Shown piece by piece: positions 24,049-32,380 of a DNA stretch of 51,695 nucleotides. Source of the DNA: Candidatus Bathyarchaeia archaeon (GTDB taxonomy: Archaea; Thermoproteota; Bathyarchaeia; Hecatellales; Hecatellaceae). The stretch spans positions 1 through 51,695 of the forward strand of contig JAVZMI010000001.1 in NCBI GenBank assembly GCA_038883335.1, read 5' to 3'. The notes under the pieces were generated by a model. The model was not told the DNA's origin and made no database searches. It saw nothing but the letters and a program-made list of their open reading frames with translations. The translations under genes were made by a program, and so were the position numbers. Every line of letters begins with the position of its first letter. The stretch's first letter is position 1.

Positions 24049-25676
24049 GGGGCTTTACCCCTACGCTGGGCCTCTAGGCATGCTTTGATCAGTCCCAGGT
24101 ATATAGGGCTTGGTCTGCCTGGGCGGCTCTTGAACTCGGGGTGGAATTGCGTCCCCATGTGGAAGAGGTTCTTAGGGTGTTCGAAGATCTCGACCCTTCT
24201 GCCGCCGTCGCTACTCCCAGAGAAGACCAAGCCTCCACTCTCCAGTATTCTCCAATATTTTGGATTGACTTCGAACCTATGCCTATGCCTCTCAAGTACC
24301 CTATCCTCTCCATAGAGCTGGTGGGCTTTGGTCCCTGGCTTGATGTAAACCTCGTGGGCTCCGAGCCTCATAGTGCCACCCTTCTCCTTCAACTCCCTCT
24401 GCTCAGGCAATAGATCTATGACAGGGCTAGGCGTTTTAGGGTTGTTCTCGGTGCTGTTAGCCTCAGGGAGTTTACAGACGTTTCTGGAGAACTCCACCAC
24501 AGCGAGCTGAAAACCGAAGCAGATGCCGAGGAAAGGAATATTGTTCTCCCTCACATATCTAATTGCCGCAATCTTACCTTCAGTCCCTCTAACGCCAAAA
24601 CCAGGCGGGACAACTACACCATCGTAATTACTGAGCAACTTTAACTTCTCAGGATCATCTTCGAAGAGCTCTGTCTCAATCCAGTTAAGCTCTAACTTTA
24701 CCATACAACTTGCAGCAGCATGTTTCAACGCCTCATTGATGCTGACATAGGCATCGGCGAGGTTAGCATATTTCCCGCAGAGAGCTACTGTGACCCTTCC
24801 TCGGGTCTCCCTGAATCCTCTCAAAATTTCGTCCCATTCCTCCCAACTGAAAGTTCTCTTCGGGAGAGCCAACCGCTCTTGGATATAGTCCCCCATACCC
24901 TGCCTATCGAAGATTATTGGAAGTTCGTAGATGTTGCTCAGCGTGGGCGAGCAGAAGACTCCTCTCTCCTCCACGCTGGAGAATAGGGCTATCTTTCTCC
25001 GAGCCTCAGGCTCTATCATCGTTATACACCTTGAAACTATCAAATCAGGCTGAATCCCTATCCTCCTCAACTCGTTAACACTATGTTGTAGCGGCTTAGT
25101 CTTCTGCTCTCCAGTAGTCTCAAGGACTGGAACTAGCGCAACGTGAACAAATAAAGTGTTGATGAAGCCTTCCTCTAACCTGAGTTGGCGAATTGCCTCT
25201 AGGAAGGGTAACCCTTCTATGTCGCCAGTAGTTCCACCAATCTCCGTCAACACAATATCCGCTTTCGTTCTTTCAGCCGTAGAGCGAATCCTCCGTTTAA
25301 TCTCGTCTGTGACATGAGGGACGATCTGCACGCATCGTCCAAGATAGTCGCCACGCCTCTCCTTCTCGATCACAGCGCCGTAGACCTGCCCTGTTGTGAT
25401 ATAATGGTCCTTCCGCATATTGAGGTCTAGAAACCGTTCATACCAGCCGAGGTCTAGGTCAGTCTCGCCGCCGTCCTCCGTGACGAAAACCTCCCCGTGC
25501 ATCAGGGGGTTCATCGTTCCAGCATCAACATTTACGTAGGGGTCTATCTTGATACCAGTCACATGGAAACCTCTTACCTGCAACATCTTCCCTATCGAGG
25601 CTACGGTAACACCCTTCCCCACACTAGATAGAACTCCGCCTGTCACAAAGATATACTTCGTCAAATGCCCGCTCAC
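24045..25676 (-). CDS. pyrG: CTP synthase
   Basis: 543-residue CTP synthase: UTP + ATP + glutamine to CTP. The N-terminal synthetase domain begins KYIFVTGGVLSSVGKGVTVASIG with its P-loop-like site and KIDPYVNVDAGTMNP; EIGGTTGDIEGLPFLEAIRQL follows. The C-terminal glutamine amidotransferase has the nucleophile Cys in FLGICFGFQLAVVE and the His-Pro-Glu triad part in GTQFHPEFKSRP. Length is normal. GTG start; an A/T-rich box (TTAAAATATA on the minus strand, around 25690-25700) is only about 20 bases upstream, so the transcript may be leaderless. Confidence 0.96.
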   Translation of the reverse strand: MSGHLTKYIFVTGGVLSSVGKGVTVASIGKMLQVRGFHVTGIKIDPYVNVDAGTMNPLMHGEVFVTEDGGETDLDLGWYERFLDLNMRKDHYITTGQVYGAVIEKERRGDYLGRCVQIVPHVTDEIKRRIRSTAERTKADIVLTEIGGTTGDIEGLPFLEAIRQLRLEEGFINTLFVHVALVPVLETTGEQKTKPLQHSVNELRRIGIQPDLIVSRCITMIEPEARRKIALFSSVEERGVFCSPTLSNIYELPIIFDRQGMGDYIQERLALPKRTFSWEEWDEILRGFRETRGRVTVALCGKYANLADAYVSINEALKHAAASCMVKLELNWIETELFEDDPEKLKLLSNYDGVVVPPGFGVRGTEGKIAAIRYVRENNIPFLGICFGFQLAVVEFSRNVCKLPEANSTENNPKTPSPVIDLLPEQRELKEKGGTMRLGAHEVYIKPGTKAHQLYGEDRVLERHRHRFEVNPKYWRILESGGLVFSGSSDGGRRVEIFEHPKNLFHMGTQFHPEFKSRPGRPSPIYLGLIKACLEAQRRGKAP

Positions 25677-25744
25677 GTTTCTAGTAGTCTATATTTTAAT
25701 GGTATATGAAAGTGACGCAGGTTAAATAACGGTGGCTAATTGAG

Positions 25745-25756
25745 GTTTATATATGT
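25745..25756 (+). promoter_or_regulatory. Probable TATA box of adenine deaminase operon
   Basis: TTTATATATGT-like box about 35-45 bases upstream of the ATG at 25789, in the 112-base gap that separates divergent pyrG and ade. Confidence 0.45.
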
Positions 25757-25788
25757 AAAGGTAGTGAACCTAAATCCACGCGACCAGT

Positions 25789-27456
25789 ATGTTTGCATTA
25801 ACCGGCAAGGTTGTAAACCTCTTCGACGGAAAAATCAGGATGGAGACCCTCTACGTTGAAGGCGAAAAAATTCAAGCCGTAGGGGACTTCGACCTCCAGG
25901 TTGACCGAAACTTGGATTACTCGGACTATTATCTCCTGCCGGGCTTTATGGATGCACACATCCATATTGAGAGTTCTATGCTTACACCAGCCAGCTTCGC
26001 CGAGCTAGCTCTCCCACATGGAACCACCTGCTTGGTATTCGAGCCCCATGAGGTAGCAAACGTTTGCGGCGTTAAGGGTATAGAGTACATGCTAAAAAAT
26101 AAGACGCCACTGCGCCTCTTCTTCACGGCGCCTTCATGTGTACCAGCCACTTGCATGGAAACCTCTGGGTGCGAGCTTGGCGCCGAGGAAGTTAGAAACC
26201 TGCTGAAGCATCCACAATGTGTTGGTTTGGCTGAGGTAATGAGTTTCCCTGAGGTTATTCGAGGCAACCCGATGTTGCTTGAGAAGATTAGATTTGCTAA
26301 GGAACAGGGCAAGATTAGAGACGGTCATGCCCCCCAATTGAGGGGGCTTAATCTCTGTAAGTATATTGCAGCTGGAATCCAGTCTGACCATGAATGTTCA
26401 AGTCTCTATGAGGCTGCTGAGAAACTGAAACTTGGAATGCACATCATGATCAGGGAGGGATCCGCCGCCAAGAATCTTGAGGCTCTCATAAAGCTCGCAT
26501 ATGATGGGTGGAGGGATAGGTGTATGCTCGTCTCCGACGATCTCCATGTGGGTGATCTCATTGAAGACGGGCACCTTGATAGGATACTAAGAAAGGCTGT
26601 AACATTAGGCTTAGATCCCATCCAAGCCGTGAGGATGGTCACGCTAAACCCTGCGAGATATTTCGGCTTGGAGGGTTTGGGCGCCCTAGCTCCAGGCTGT
26701 TACGCGGACGTAGTTATTGTGAAGGATTTGAAGAGGTTTGAGGTTGAAGCTGTATTTGTAGGGGGTGTGCTCGTGGCAGAGAATGGTAAGCTTACAGGTC
26801 GGACTGAACCCACCCCCACCCCTCCTGAAGTCCTTTCAACTGTCAGGATAGGCAATCTCTCAGTAGAAGACTTGAAGCTCAAGAGTGAAAGCCGAGCTAA
26901 GGTTAGGGTAATAAGGCTCATCCCCAACGAGATCGTCACAGGAAGCGATGTCGCTCTACTCGAGGCTAGGGATGGCTTTCTCGTTCCTGACACTGAGCAT
27001 GATGTCCTGCCGCTGGTTGTGGTTGAGAGGCATAGAATGTCTGGGAATCTGGGGAGAGGCTTCGTATCAGGCTTCGGCTTAAAGTCTGGGGCACTGGCTT
27101 CAACAGTCGCCCATGACTCTCACAACTGCATATGCATTGGTGCCTCATATGAGGACATGCTGGTAGCTGTGAATGAATTGAAAAAGATCGGTGGAGGTTT
27201 GGTAGCCGTTAGAGACGGGGCAGTTCTCGCTGAGGTTGAACTCCCAATAGCTGGCTTAATGAGCGATAAGTCCCCTCACCATATTAAGGAGGGGCTGTCG
27301 AGGCTCCACGCTGTAGCCAAAGAACTGGGCTGCCCGCTTCAATCCCCATTTATGGCTTTATCGTTCCTCTCATTACCTGTGATTCCTGAACTCAAACTCA
27401 CAGACAAAGGACTTGTGGATGTGAACAATTTCAGGATGGTTGATTTATTCCTTTGA
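25789..27456 (+). CDS. ade: Adenine deaminase
   Basis: 555-residue adenine deaminase of the amidohydrolase superfamily (Ade/YerA type), converting adenine to hypoxanthine. The metal site begins GFMDAHIHIESSMLTPASFAELALPHGTTCLVFEPHEVANV at about residues 53-93; further on RDGHAPQLRGLNLCKYIAAGIQSDHECSS and MLVSDDLHV supply the remaining His and Asp. The C-terminal domain has FVSGFGLKSGALASTVAHDSHNCICIGAS. Overlaps the phosphoribosyltransferase start by 4 bases, suggesting that the product hypoxanthine is salvaged to IMP by the next enzyme. Confidence 0.94.
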   Translation: MFALTGKVVNLFDGKIRMETLYVEGEKIQAVGDFDLQVDRNLDYSDYYLLPGFMDAHIHIESSMLTPASFAELALPHGTTCLVFEPHEVANVCGVKGIEYMLKNKTPLRLFFTAPSCVPATCMETSGCELGAEEVRNLLKHPQCVGLAEVMSFPEVIRGNPMLLEKIRFAKEQGKIRDGHAPQLRGLNLCKYIAAGIQSDHECSSLYEAAEKLKLGMHIMIREGSAAKNLEALIKLAYDGWRDRCMLVSDDLHVGDLIEDGHLDRILRKAVTLGLDPIQAVRMVTLNPARYFGLEGLGALAPGCYADVVIVKDLKRFEVEAVFVGGVLVAENGKLTGRTEPTPTPPEVLSTVRIGNLSVEDLKLKSESRAKVRVIRLIPNEIVTGSDVALLEARDGFLVPDTEHDVLPLVVVERHRMSGNLGRGFVSGFGLKSGALASTVAHDSHNCICIGASYEDMLVAVNELKKIGGGLVAVRDGAVLAEVELPIAGLMSDKSPHHIKEGLSRLHAVAKELGCPLQSPFMALSFLSLPVIPELKLTDKGLVDVNNFRMVDLFL

Positions 27457-27998
27457 AACTTTTGAGGATGACCGCGGCTCAGACTCGAAGGTTATGTTTC
27501 ATCATAGCTGAAAAGATGCGAAACGACGGTTTCTACCCAGAGCTGATAGTCTCCCCTCTGAGAGGCGGTGCTATTATAGGCAGATTTCTCTCGGACATCT
27601 TAGGCCAGCCAAAAATGGCAACCATAGCCTGCGAGTTCTATACTGGCATAAATGAAACCGCTGATAAGCCTAGGATAACTCAGAGGCTTTCCATACCCGT
27701 TGAGGGTAAAGTTGTGCTACTTGCTGATGATGTCTCGGATCGGGGTGACACCCTCCAAGCCTGCTATCGGCACATAAAAAGGAGAAAGCCAGAGTTACTG
27801 AAGACTGCAGTTTTATTTGTTAAGCCTTGGAGCAAGTTCATCCCAGACTATTACGCAACTAAGACTGATAAATGGATCGTATTCCTCGGCGAGGAATATG
27901 AGACTATAAGAAAGCTCCACGAGAAGAATGATACTGAAACTCTGAGGGAGTACTTCACCGAGAAAGAAATTAGAGAGGCTCTAAAGTTTCGCAAGTAA
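27453..27998 (+). CDS. Phosphoribosyltransferase (COG2236-type)
   Basis: 181-residue type I phosphoribosyltransferase. The PRPP-binding loop is VVLLADDVSDRGDTLQACYRH at about residues 89-109; PLRGGAIIGRFLSD in the N-terminal half is the substrate-side loop with the conserved glycines. TTG start overlapping the adenine deaminase stop by 4 bases. The pairing with ade suggests purine salvage (hypoxanthine or xanthine to nucleotide), but the base specificity cannot be read from the sequence. Confidence 0.88.
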   Translation: MKLLRMTAAQTRRLCFIIAEKMRNDGFYPELIVSPLRGGAIIGRFLSDILGQPKMATIACEFYTGINETADKPRITQRLSIPVEGKVVLLADDVSDRGDTLQACYRHIKRRKPELLKTAVLFVKPWSKFIPDYYATKTDKWIVFLGEEYETIRKLHEKNDTETLREYFTEKEIREALKFRK

Positions 27999-28041
27999 AG
28001 GCGCAAAAAAGCTCCAGCTTAAATGTTTCTTCGGTGAGTCC

Positions 28042-28398
28042 GTGGACTTGGAAATTGAAGCTGGGATAGTGAAAGTTGCGGAACTACTCAGGTCTGTTGG
28101 ATTCACGAGCGTAGAATCTTCATTTTGCGGGAAGCTTCAAGCTAAGCAGAAGAAGGGTTTGGGTAGGCTTCACATACTTGGTCTGGAGGTAGGTGGCGGT
28201 AAGGTATACGTGGATGTACACTGGGATTCCCCAGTACATCTAGCATTCTTGGGAGTGGACTACTCGAAAAGGCCGAGGGATATATGCAATAAAATCTTAG
28301 ATCAAGCTTCAACCTCAGAAGTAAAGGCGAGAGTAACCGGTGGTTCAAACTGGTTTAATCGGAGAAACAAGGCGATACTCAGAGGAATAAGGGTTTAA
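28042..28398 (+). CDS. Uncharacterised 118-residue protein in the ade operon
   Basis: Small protein I do not recognise. GTG start preceded by TCGGTGAG. It has a helical N terminus (IEAGIVKVAELLRSVGFTSVES), then beta strands (LGRLHILGLEVGGGKVYVDVHWD) and a basic C-terminal tail (SNWFNRRNKAILRGIRV). The strand pattern with DVHWDS resembles small alpha/beta folds. It follows the phosphoribosyltransferase by 43 bases on the same strand and converges on mtnP with a 7-base gap. A nucleic-acid-related role could be argued from the basic tail; I make no assignment. Confidence 0.6.
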   Translation: MDLEIEAGIVKVAELLRSVGFTSVESSFCGKLQAKQKKGLGRLHILGLEVGGGKVYVDVHWDSPVHLAFLGVDYSKRPRDICNKILDQASTSEVKARVTGGSNWFNRRNKAILRGIRV

Positions 28399-28405
28399 CT
28401 ACTCT

Positions 28406-29203
28406 TTAGAGTCTACTAGATTTAAGAGCTGTTGAGCAAGGGCATCTTCTCACCGTTGGGATCTCTGGGATTATCTTGTAGATTAGCTTTCTGACCTTCT
28501 CTATATTCTCAGAGAAAACTTTGCTAACTACCTCGGCGCTTACGGGCTCCTCCCTCCAAACATCATAATCTGTAACCAGCGAGATGTTGACATAGCACAT
28601 CTCCAACTCTCTTGCCAGCACTACCTCCGGGTACTGTGTCATATTGATAACATCCCACCCTTGGCTCTTGAACCAGAGGCTCTCAGCCTTGGTGCTGAAT
28701 CTAGGCCCCTGAATCACAACGACCACGCCCCTCGGGTGTACTTTCAGCGCTAATGCCTCTGCACAATTGATGACGATGCTCCTTAACTCTGGGCAGTAAG
28801 GTTCCGACGTTGATATGTGAGTTGCCACCGGGCCGTCATAGAATGTATCCTTCCTGCCACGGGTTCTGTCTACAAATTGGTCACATACGACTATGTCGCC
28901 TGGTTTTATGTGAGGCTGGAGGCTTCCGGTCGAACATGGTGCAATTATCCTCCTCACACCCAAGCTTTTCATAGCCCAGAGATTAGCTCTGTAGGGGATA
29001 GTGTGAGGTGGGTGCTGGTGGCGTCGTCCGTGTCTGGGTAGGAACGCAACCCTTCTGCCTTCTATCTCCCCCACAGAGATTATATCTGAAGGTGGGCCAT
29101 AGGGTGTGTCTACCTTAACTTCCTCAACCGCGCTGAGGAGATCGTAGAGGCCTGAACCGCCGAAGACTCCTATCTCGGCTTCAGCCACTCTGGACACCTC
29201 CAT
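28406..29203 (-). CDS. mtnP: S-methyl-5'-thioadenosine phosphorylase
   Basis: 265-residue purine nucleoside phosphorylase of the MTA phosphorylase type, cleaving 5'-methylthioadenosine to adenine and methylthioribose-1-phosphate. Signature segments: IGVFGGSGLYDLL (phosphate loop), FLPRHGRRHQHPPHTIPYRANLWAMKSLGVRRIIAPCSTGSL, VVVIQGPRFSTKAESLWFKSQGWDVINMTQYPEVVLARE, and TDYDVWREEPVS, whose Asp is the purine-binding acid. It is downstream of the Dph6-like gene on the same strand. Adenine produced here can feed the adenine deaminase encoded about 1 kb away, and the substrate is a by-product of SAM use. Confidence 0.94.
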   Translation of the reverse strand: MEVSRVAEAEIGVFGGSGLYDLLSAVEEVKVDTPYGPPSDIISVGEIEGRRVAFLPRHGRRHQHPPHTIPYRANLWAMKSLGVRRIIAPCSTGSLQPHIKPGDIVVCDQFVDRTRGRKDTFYDGPVATHISTSEPYCPELRSIVINCAEALALKVHPRGVVVVIQGPRFSTKAESLWFKSQGWDVINMTQYPEVVLARELEMCYVNISLVTDYDVWREEPVSAEVVSKVFSENIEKVRKLIYKIIPEIPTVRRCPCSTALKSSRL

Positions 29204-29238
29204 ACATTAATTAACACTCATCTAGGTAGCGGTTGGAC

Positions 29239-29949
29239 TTATAAGCAGTTGCTGCCGTTATAATGCCCCTTTGGGTGTAGGGTAGCCTCTTTCACGGTTA
29301 GATAGCCTGAGTCGATACGCCAAACCTTATCGATCCCCCCGATGTGTAGCCTTCTACGAAAGAGGGGGCAGTCGAGAACGAGGGTTTCTCCTTCTCCTCC
29401 CTCGAAGGAGATGTGAACTCCATAGATTCTATTCAAACGTTTCAGGTCCTCTATAGCTTCACTATCCAGCCTCCTGCCAAGCCAGTCAGCAGTGAGGCCT
29501 TGAGCTGCGACGGCTGTGAATATTATTTCGAATCCATTCTCCAACATCTCCCTAAGGAGGATTTCAGGATCTCTATGCCATAGGGGGTTCAGACTCTTCA
29601 GGTCTAGCTCCCTGCAGACGCGGTCAATTCGGCTTCGTTGATACTCGCTCGCGATGGCACCTGAAACCACAGCCTCAAAACTTAGCCTGCATCTCAGTTC
29701 CTCTAACGCTCTTTTAAGATCTTCGAGTTCCAGCTCCTTAACTCCCTCAGTCGACACGTGGATGCTAGGTAATCCCATAGCCTCCGCTTGGAGTTTAGTT
29801 AACTCTATGCAAGGGTAGTGGAACATCCAGCTGTCCCAACACTGGGGTATCACGGTTAGAAGCCCTGAGATTTCGTGACCTAACCTTTGAGCTTCGTAAA
29901 GTGCAAAAGTTGAGTCCTTGCCGCCGGAGAATAGACCTATGACTCTAAA
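29239..29949 (-). CDS. Diphthine-ammonia ligase-like ATP pyrophosphatase; start codon unresolved
   Basis: MJ0570/Dph6-type adenine-nucleotide alpha hydrolase; the eukaryotic relative amidates diphthine on EF-2. The first standard start in frame is GTG at 29851-29853 (VIPQCWDSWMFH), giving 204 residues without the ATP-binding loop. The open frame upstream encodes RVIGLFSGGKDSTFALYEAQ, including the complete PP-loop SGGKDS, back to a stop at 29962-29964. A strong GGGGGAG ribosome-binding site ends 6 bases before codon TTT at 29947-29949, which is the position expected from family alignment but is not a known start codon; ATA at 29938-29940 is another option. Downstream motifs SGAIASEYQRSR and GEGGEGETLVLD-like FEGGEGETLVLD are intact. 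Confidence 0.82.
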   Translation of the reverse strand, partial: FRVIGLFSGGKDSTFALYEAQRLGHEISGLLTVIPQCWDSWMFHYPCIELTKLQAEAMGLPSIHVSTEGVKELELEDLKRALEELRCRLSFEAVVSGAIASEYQRSRIDRVCRELDLKSLNPLWHRDPEILLREMLENGFEIIFTAVAAQGLTADWLGRRLDSEAIEDLKRLNRIYGVHISFEGGEGETLVLDCPLFRRRLHIGGIDKVWRIDSGYLTVKEATLHPKGHYNGSNCL

Positions 29950-30156
29950 TGCTAACTCCCCCTAGCCGTCACATGATTTAAAACTGTCCGTCCATGTAAA
30001 TTTACGTCTTCAGTTGAATAAGTCTTGTGAAGGAGGTCGCATAGGCTAAGTTTTAAAGGCTTAGACGCAATGAGATAAATTTTATCTTGGAATAAACCTC
30101 AAAAAATAAATGAAGAAGAGGGTTTCTCTTTTCTTGTCTGCTCACTCTTCCAATAT

Positions 30157-30597
30157 TTAGGTTTTTATTAGAAGTTTCAACTCCGCTATGTGTTCTTGTT
30201 CATCTATTAACACATGCCTAATCTTATGCTCCAACTGGAAGAATTCATACTTTACCTCGTCCTTCATCTCTTTTATCTTTTCTAAGATCCCCATGTAAAC
30301 ATCCACCGCATGTTTCTCATCTTTCAGATTTACTTCCAAAATCTCGTCTACCGTTTTTGCTTGGTGTGTCTCTGCCATGCCCATAGAAGGTACTCCACCT
30401 AGGTAGCTTCCAATTAGCTCTCTAAACATATCTTCATGTTTCTTCTCATCTTCAGCTATCTCTTTTAACCTCTCAATTAAAGGCTCTGCATTTATTCCGC
30501 TAACTTGTTCAGCATGAGCAAGATACTGTACTCGCGCTGCATGTTCTAACTCTAGAGCATGGTTGAGCATTTGTATGAGTTCTTCTCTCGTCATCAC
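30157..30597 (-). CDS. Ferritin-like di-iron protein
   Basis: 146-residue four-helix-bundle protein of the ferritin-like superfamily (bacterioferritin/rubrerythrin-like). The metal ligands fit the pattern E-x-x-H: E51-KK-H54 and E133-QE-H136, with single glutamates in helices 1 and 3 (E16/E18 in ALELEH and E94 in DEKHAVDVY). It probably stores or oxidises iron or removes peroxide. A TATA-like AATATATATT (30621-30630) lies directly upstream and a GGAGGT ribosome-binding site precedes the ATG. AT-rich relative to its neighbours, and monocistronic. Confidence 0.88.
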   Translation of the reverse strand: MMTREELIQMLNHALELEHAARVQYLAHAEQVSGINAEPLIERLKEIAEDEKKHEDMFRELIGSYLGGVPSMGMAETHQAKTVDEILEVNLKDEKHAVDVYMGILEKIKEMKDEVKYEFFQLEHKIRHVLIDEQEHIAELKLLIKT

Positions 30598-30620
30598 AAT
30601 ACCTCCACTCTAAACGATAG

Positions 30621-30630
30621 AATATATATT
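30621..30630 (-). promoter_or_regulatory. TATA box of the ferritin-like gene
   Basis: AATATATATT about 25-35 bases upstream of the ATG at 30597 on the minus strand; a GGAGGT site lies between. The spacing implies a very short leader. Confidence 0.5.
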
Positions 30631-30725
30631 TAGAATCGCCTATTATTTAAATTGTTCCCAAAAATAAATGAAAATAAGCATTATTACGCAAAAAGATTTA
30701 TTCTAGTAACAGTTTGGAGACTTAG

Positions 30726-31745
30726 GTGGTAACGTTGCCGTGCACAGTTGTCGTAGGTGGCTTCTGGGGTGACGAGGGTAAGGGCAAGATAATCTCGTAC
30801 CTGGCTCTTAAGGACCAGATTCACATTGGAGCTCGTGGGGGCGTGGGCCCCAACGCCGGCCACACAGTCTCCTACCAAGGTAAAATCTTCAAATTAAGAA
30901 TGCTTCCAACAACCTTCCTTTACGAGAGGTGCCTTCTCCGCCTAGGCGCAGGGGTCCTAGTTAATCCCAAAATACTCTTTGAAGAGATGAAGCTAACTGG
31001 CACTGAGGCGAGAGTAGGTTTGGATCCTAACTGCGCTATAATCGAGGATAAGCATATCGAGGCTGACGTACACTCGGATCACCTCTCCAAGAAGATAGGC
31101 ACTACAGGGACCGGAACGGGTCCCTGTAACGCTGACAGAGTTCAGAGGACAGCTAAGATCGCGAGGGATATACCTGATCTCTCAAGATTCTTAGTAGATG
31201 TCTCCCATGAAGTCAACGAAGCGATAGATAGCGGGCGGCCAGTCCTTTTAGAGGGTACACAAGGTACCTTCCTATCACTCTACCACGGGACATATCCCTA
31301 CTGTACCTCCAAGGATGTGACAGCCGCCTCTATATGTAGCGACGTAGGTGTGGGACCGAGAAAGGTAGATGAGGTATTAGTAGTATTCAAGGCGTATGTC
31401 ACGAGGGTTGGTGAAGGTTTCCTCCCTAATGAGCTACCTGAAGAGGAGGCTAGGAGGAGAGGATGGCTTGAAGTTGCCACGGTGACTGGGAGGACTAGGA
31501 GGGCAGCACCATTTAACTTCGAATTAGCCAAGAAAGCGGTTGAGCTTAATAGCGCCTCACAGCTAGCTGTGACTAAACTTGACGTAGTCTATCCTGAATG
31601 CAGAGGTTTAAGAGAATATAGCCAACTCACGAAAGAAGCACGGCGGTTTATAGAGATGATCGAAGAAGCAACTAAAGTTCCAGTTACCCTGATAGGGACA
31701 GGTCCAGACATCAACGACATTATTGACTTGAGAAAGCCACTTTGA
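30726..31745 (+). CDS. purA: Adenylosuccinate synthetase, short archaeal form
   Basis: Converts IMP, aspartate and GTP to adenylosuccinate, the committed step to AMP. 339 residues, the short form seen in archaea and lacking about 90-100 residues of the bacterial enzyme. The catalytic loop is GGFWGDEGKGKIISYLA with Asp13-like and His41-like residues, the latter in GGVGPNAGHTV. GTGTGPCNADRV, LLEGTQGTFLSLYHGTYPYCTSKDVTAAS and VTGRTRRAAPFN are further signatures. GTG start. Together with ade, the phosphoribosyltransferase and mtnP it gives the window a purine interconversion theme. Confidence 0.95.
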   Translation: MVTLPCTVVVGGFWGDEGKGKIISYLALKDQIHIGARGGVGPNAGHTVSYQGKIFKLRMLPTTFLYERCLLRLGAGVLVNPKILFEEMKLTGTEARVGLDPNCAIIEDKHIEADVHSDHLSKKIGTTGTGTGPCNADRVQRTAKIARDIPDLSRFLVDVSHEVNEAIDSGRPVLLEGTQGTFLSLYHGTYPYCTSKDVTAASICSDVGVGPRKVDEVLVVFKAYVTRVGEGFLPNELPEEEARRRGWLEVATVTGRTRRAAPFNFELAKKAVELNSASQLAVTKLDVVYPECRGLREYSQLTKEARRFIEMIEEATKVPVTLIGTGPDINDIIDLRKPL

Positions 31746-31898
31746 ATATGAAAGTCTGAAACATGTATGAGCTTGGTTTAAAACGTGTATTTTATGGCCG
31801 CTAGCCGTGGATATTCTGGCGGGGAACACTGCTCAGCACAGGAGTCGTTTAAGTTAAGTGTATCGTGGATTTTTTTACTTGAGTCATGTATTCTGAGC

Positions 31899-32318
31899 TT
31901 AATGTAACCGTTGCGTATGAGGCTTTCTCGTACCGTCGGGATTCTGCAATTCGCTTTTCTCTATTTCTCTTTGCGTCAAGATGAGAATCCTTCGAGCCAG
32001 CCAGAGTGTCCGCAGTACGTTCTCAGTCTTTCCAGTCTCCAAGTTTTTTATTGTTTCTTTCAAAAGTCCTTGTACTTTAAGAATTGCAAACTCGAAATCT
32101 AACTTCTCCCCGAGCGCATCATCAGCTGGCTCGTAGGTTGAGGTGCAGTCCAACTCCAACAGGAAGAGCGCATACTCAACTTCTGAGGAGGCATACCACA
32201 CTTCGACCTCGGCCTTTTCGAAGTCTTTTTGAGCGTAATGTTCTAATGCACCCCCGAGATGATTAACAGCTAATCCTAGAGCTGGTGATACTTTACTTGT
32301 GAACGTAGTTTTCTGCAT
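31899..32318 (-). CDS. Uncharacterised helical 139-residue protein
   Basis: I do not recognise the family. Almost all helical: VSPALGLAVNHLGGALEHYAQKDFEKAEVEVWYASSEVEYALFLLEL, then KLDFEFAILKVQGLLKETIKNLETGKTENVLRTLWLARRILILTQRE. The pattern of amphipathic helices with an invariant-looking W-Y-A-S-S-E resembles HEPN-like or TPR-like bundles, but the RX4-6H motif of HEPN RNases is not evident. A TATA-like box at about 32335-32345 is shared with the divergent small membrane protein. Confidence 0.65.
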   Translation of the reverse strand: MQKTTFTSKVSPALGLAVNHLGGALEHYAQKDFEKAEVEVWYASSEVEYALFLLELDCTSTYEPADDALGEKLDFEFAILKVQGLLKETIKNLETGKTENVLRTLWLARRILILTQREIEKSELQNPDGTRKPHTQRLH

Positions 32319-32331
32319 TTTTCCAACTCCT

Positions 32332-32346
32332 GAAACTTATATATTT
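32332..32346. promoter_or_regulatory. Shared TATA-like element between divergent genes
   Basis: The sequence ACTTATATATTTGAAG reads as a plausible TATA box on both strands (CTTATATATTTG and CAAATATATAAG). On the minus strand it is about 20-25 bases from the ATG at 32318; on the plus strand about 40 bases from the GTG at 32381. One element may serve both genes. Confidence 0.4.
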
Positions 32347-32380
32347 GAAGTTAATAGTAAAGAGAATTAAGGTGAGATGT

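Noticed and set aside
23335-25000. Several 60-95-codon plus-strand frames inside the UPF0282 and pyrG genes.
   Set aside because: Fully antisense to two genes with clear catalytic motifs; no independent ribosome-binding site or family pattern.
30000-30156. Short hairpin GATAAATTTTATC and T-rich run downstream of the ferritin-like gene; considered as a terminator.
   Set aside because: The stem is weak, and archaeal termination is mostly T-tract driven; the T-rich stretch may terminate the transcript but I cannot place it with confidence.
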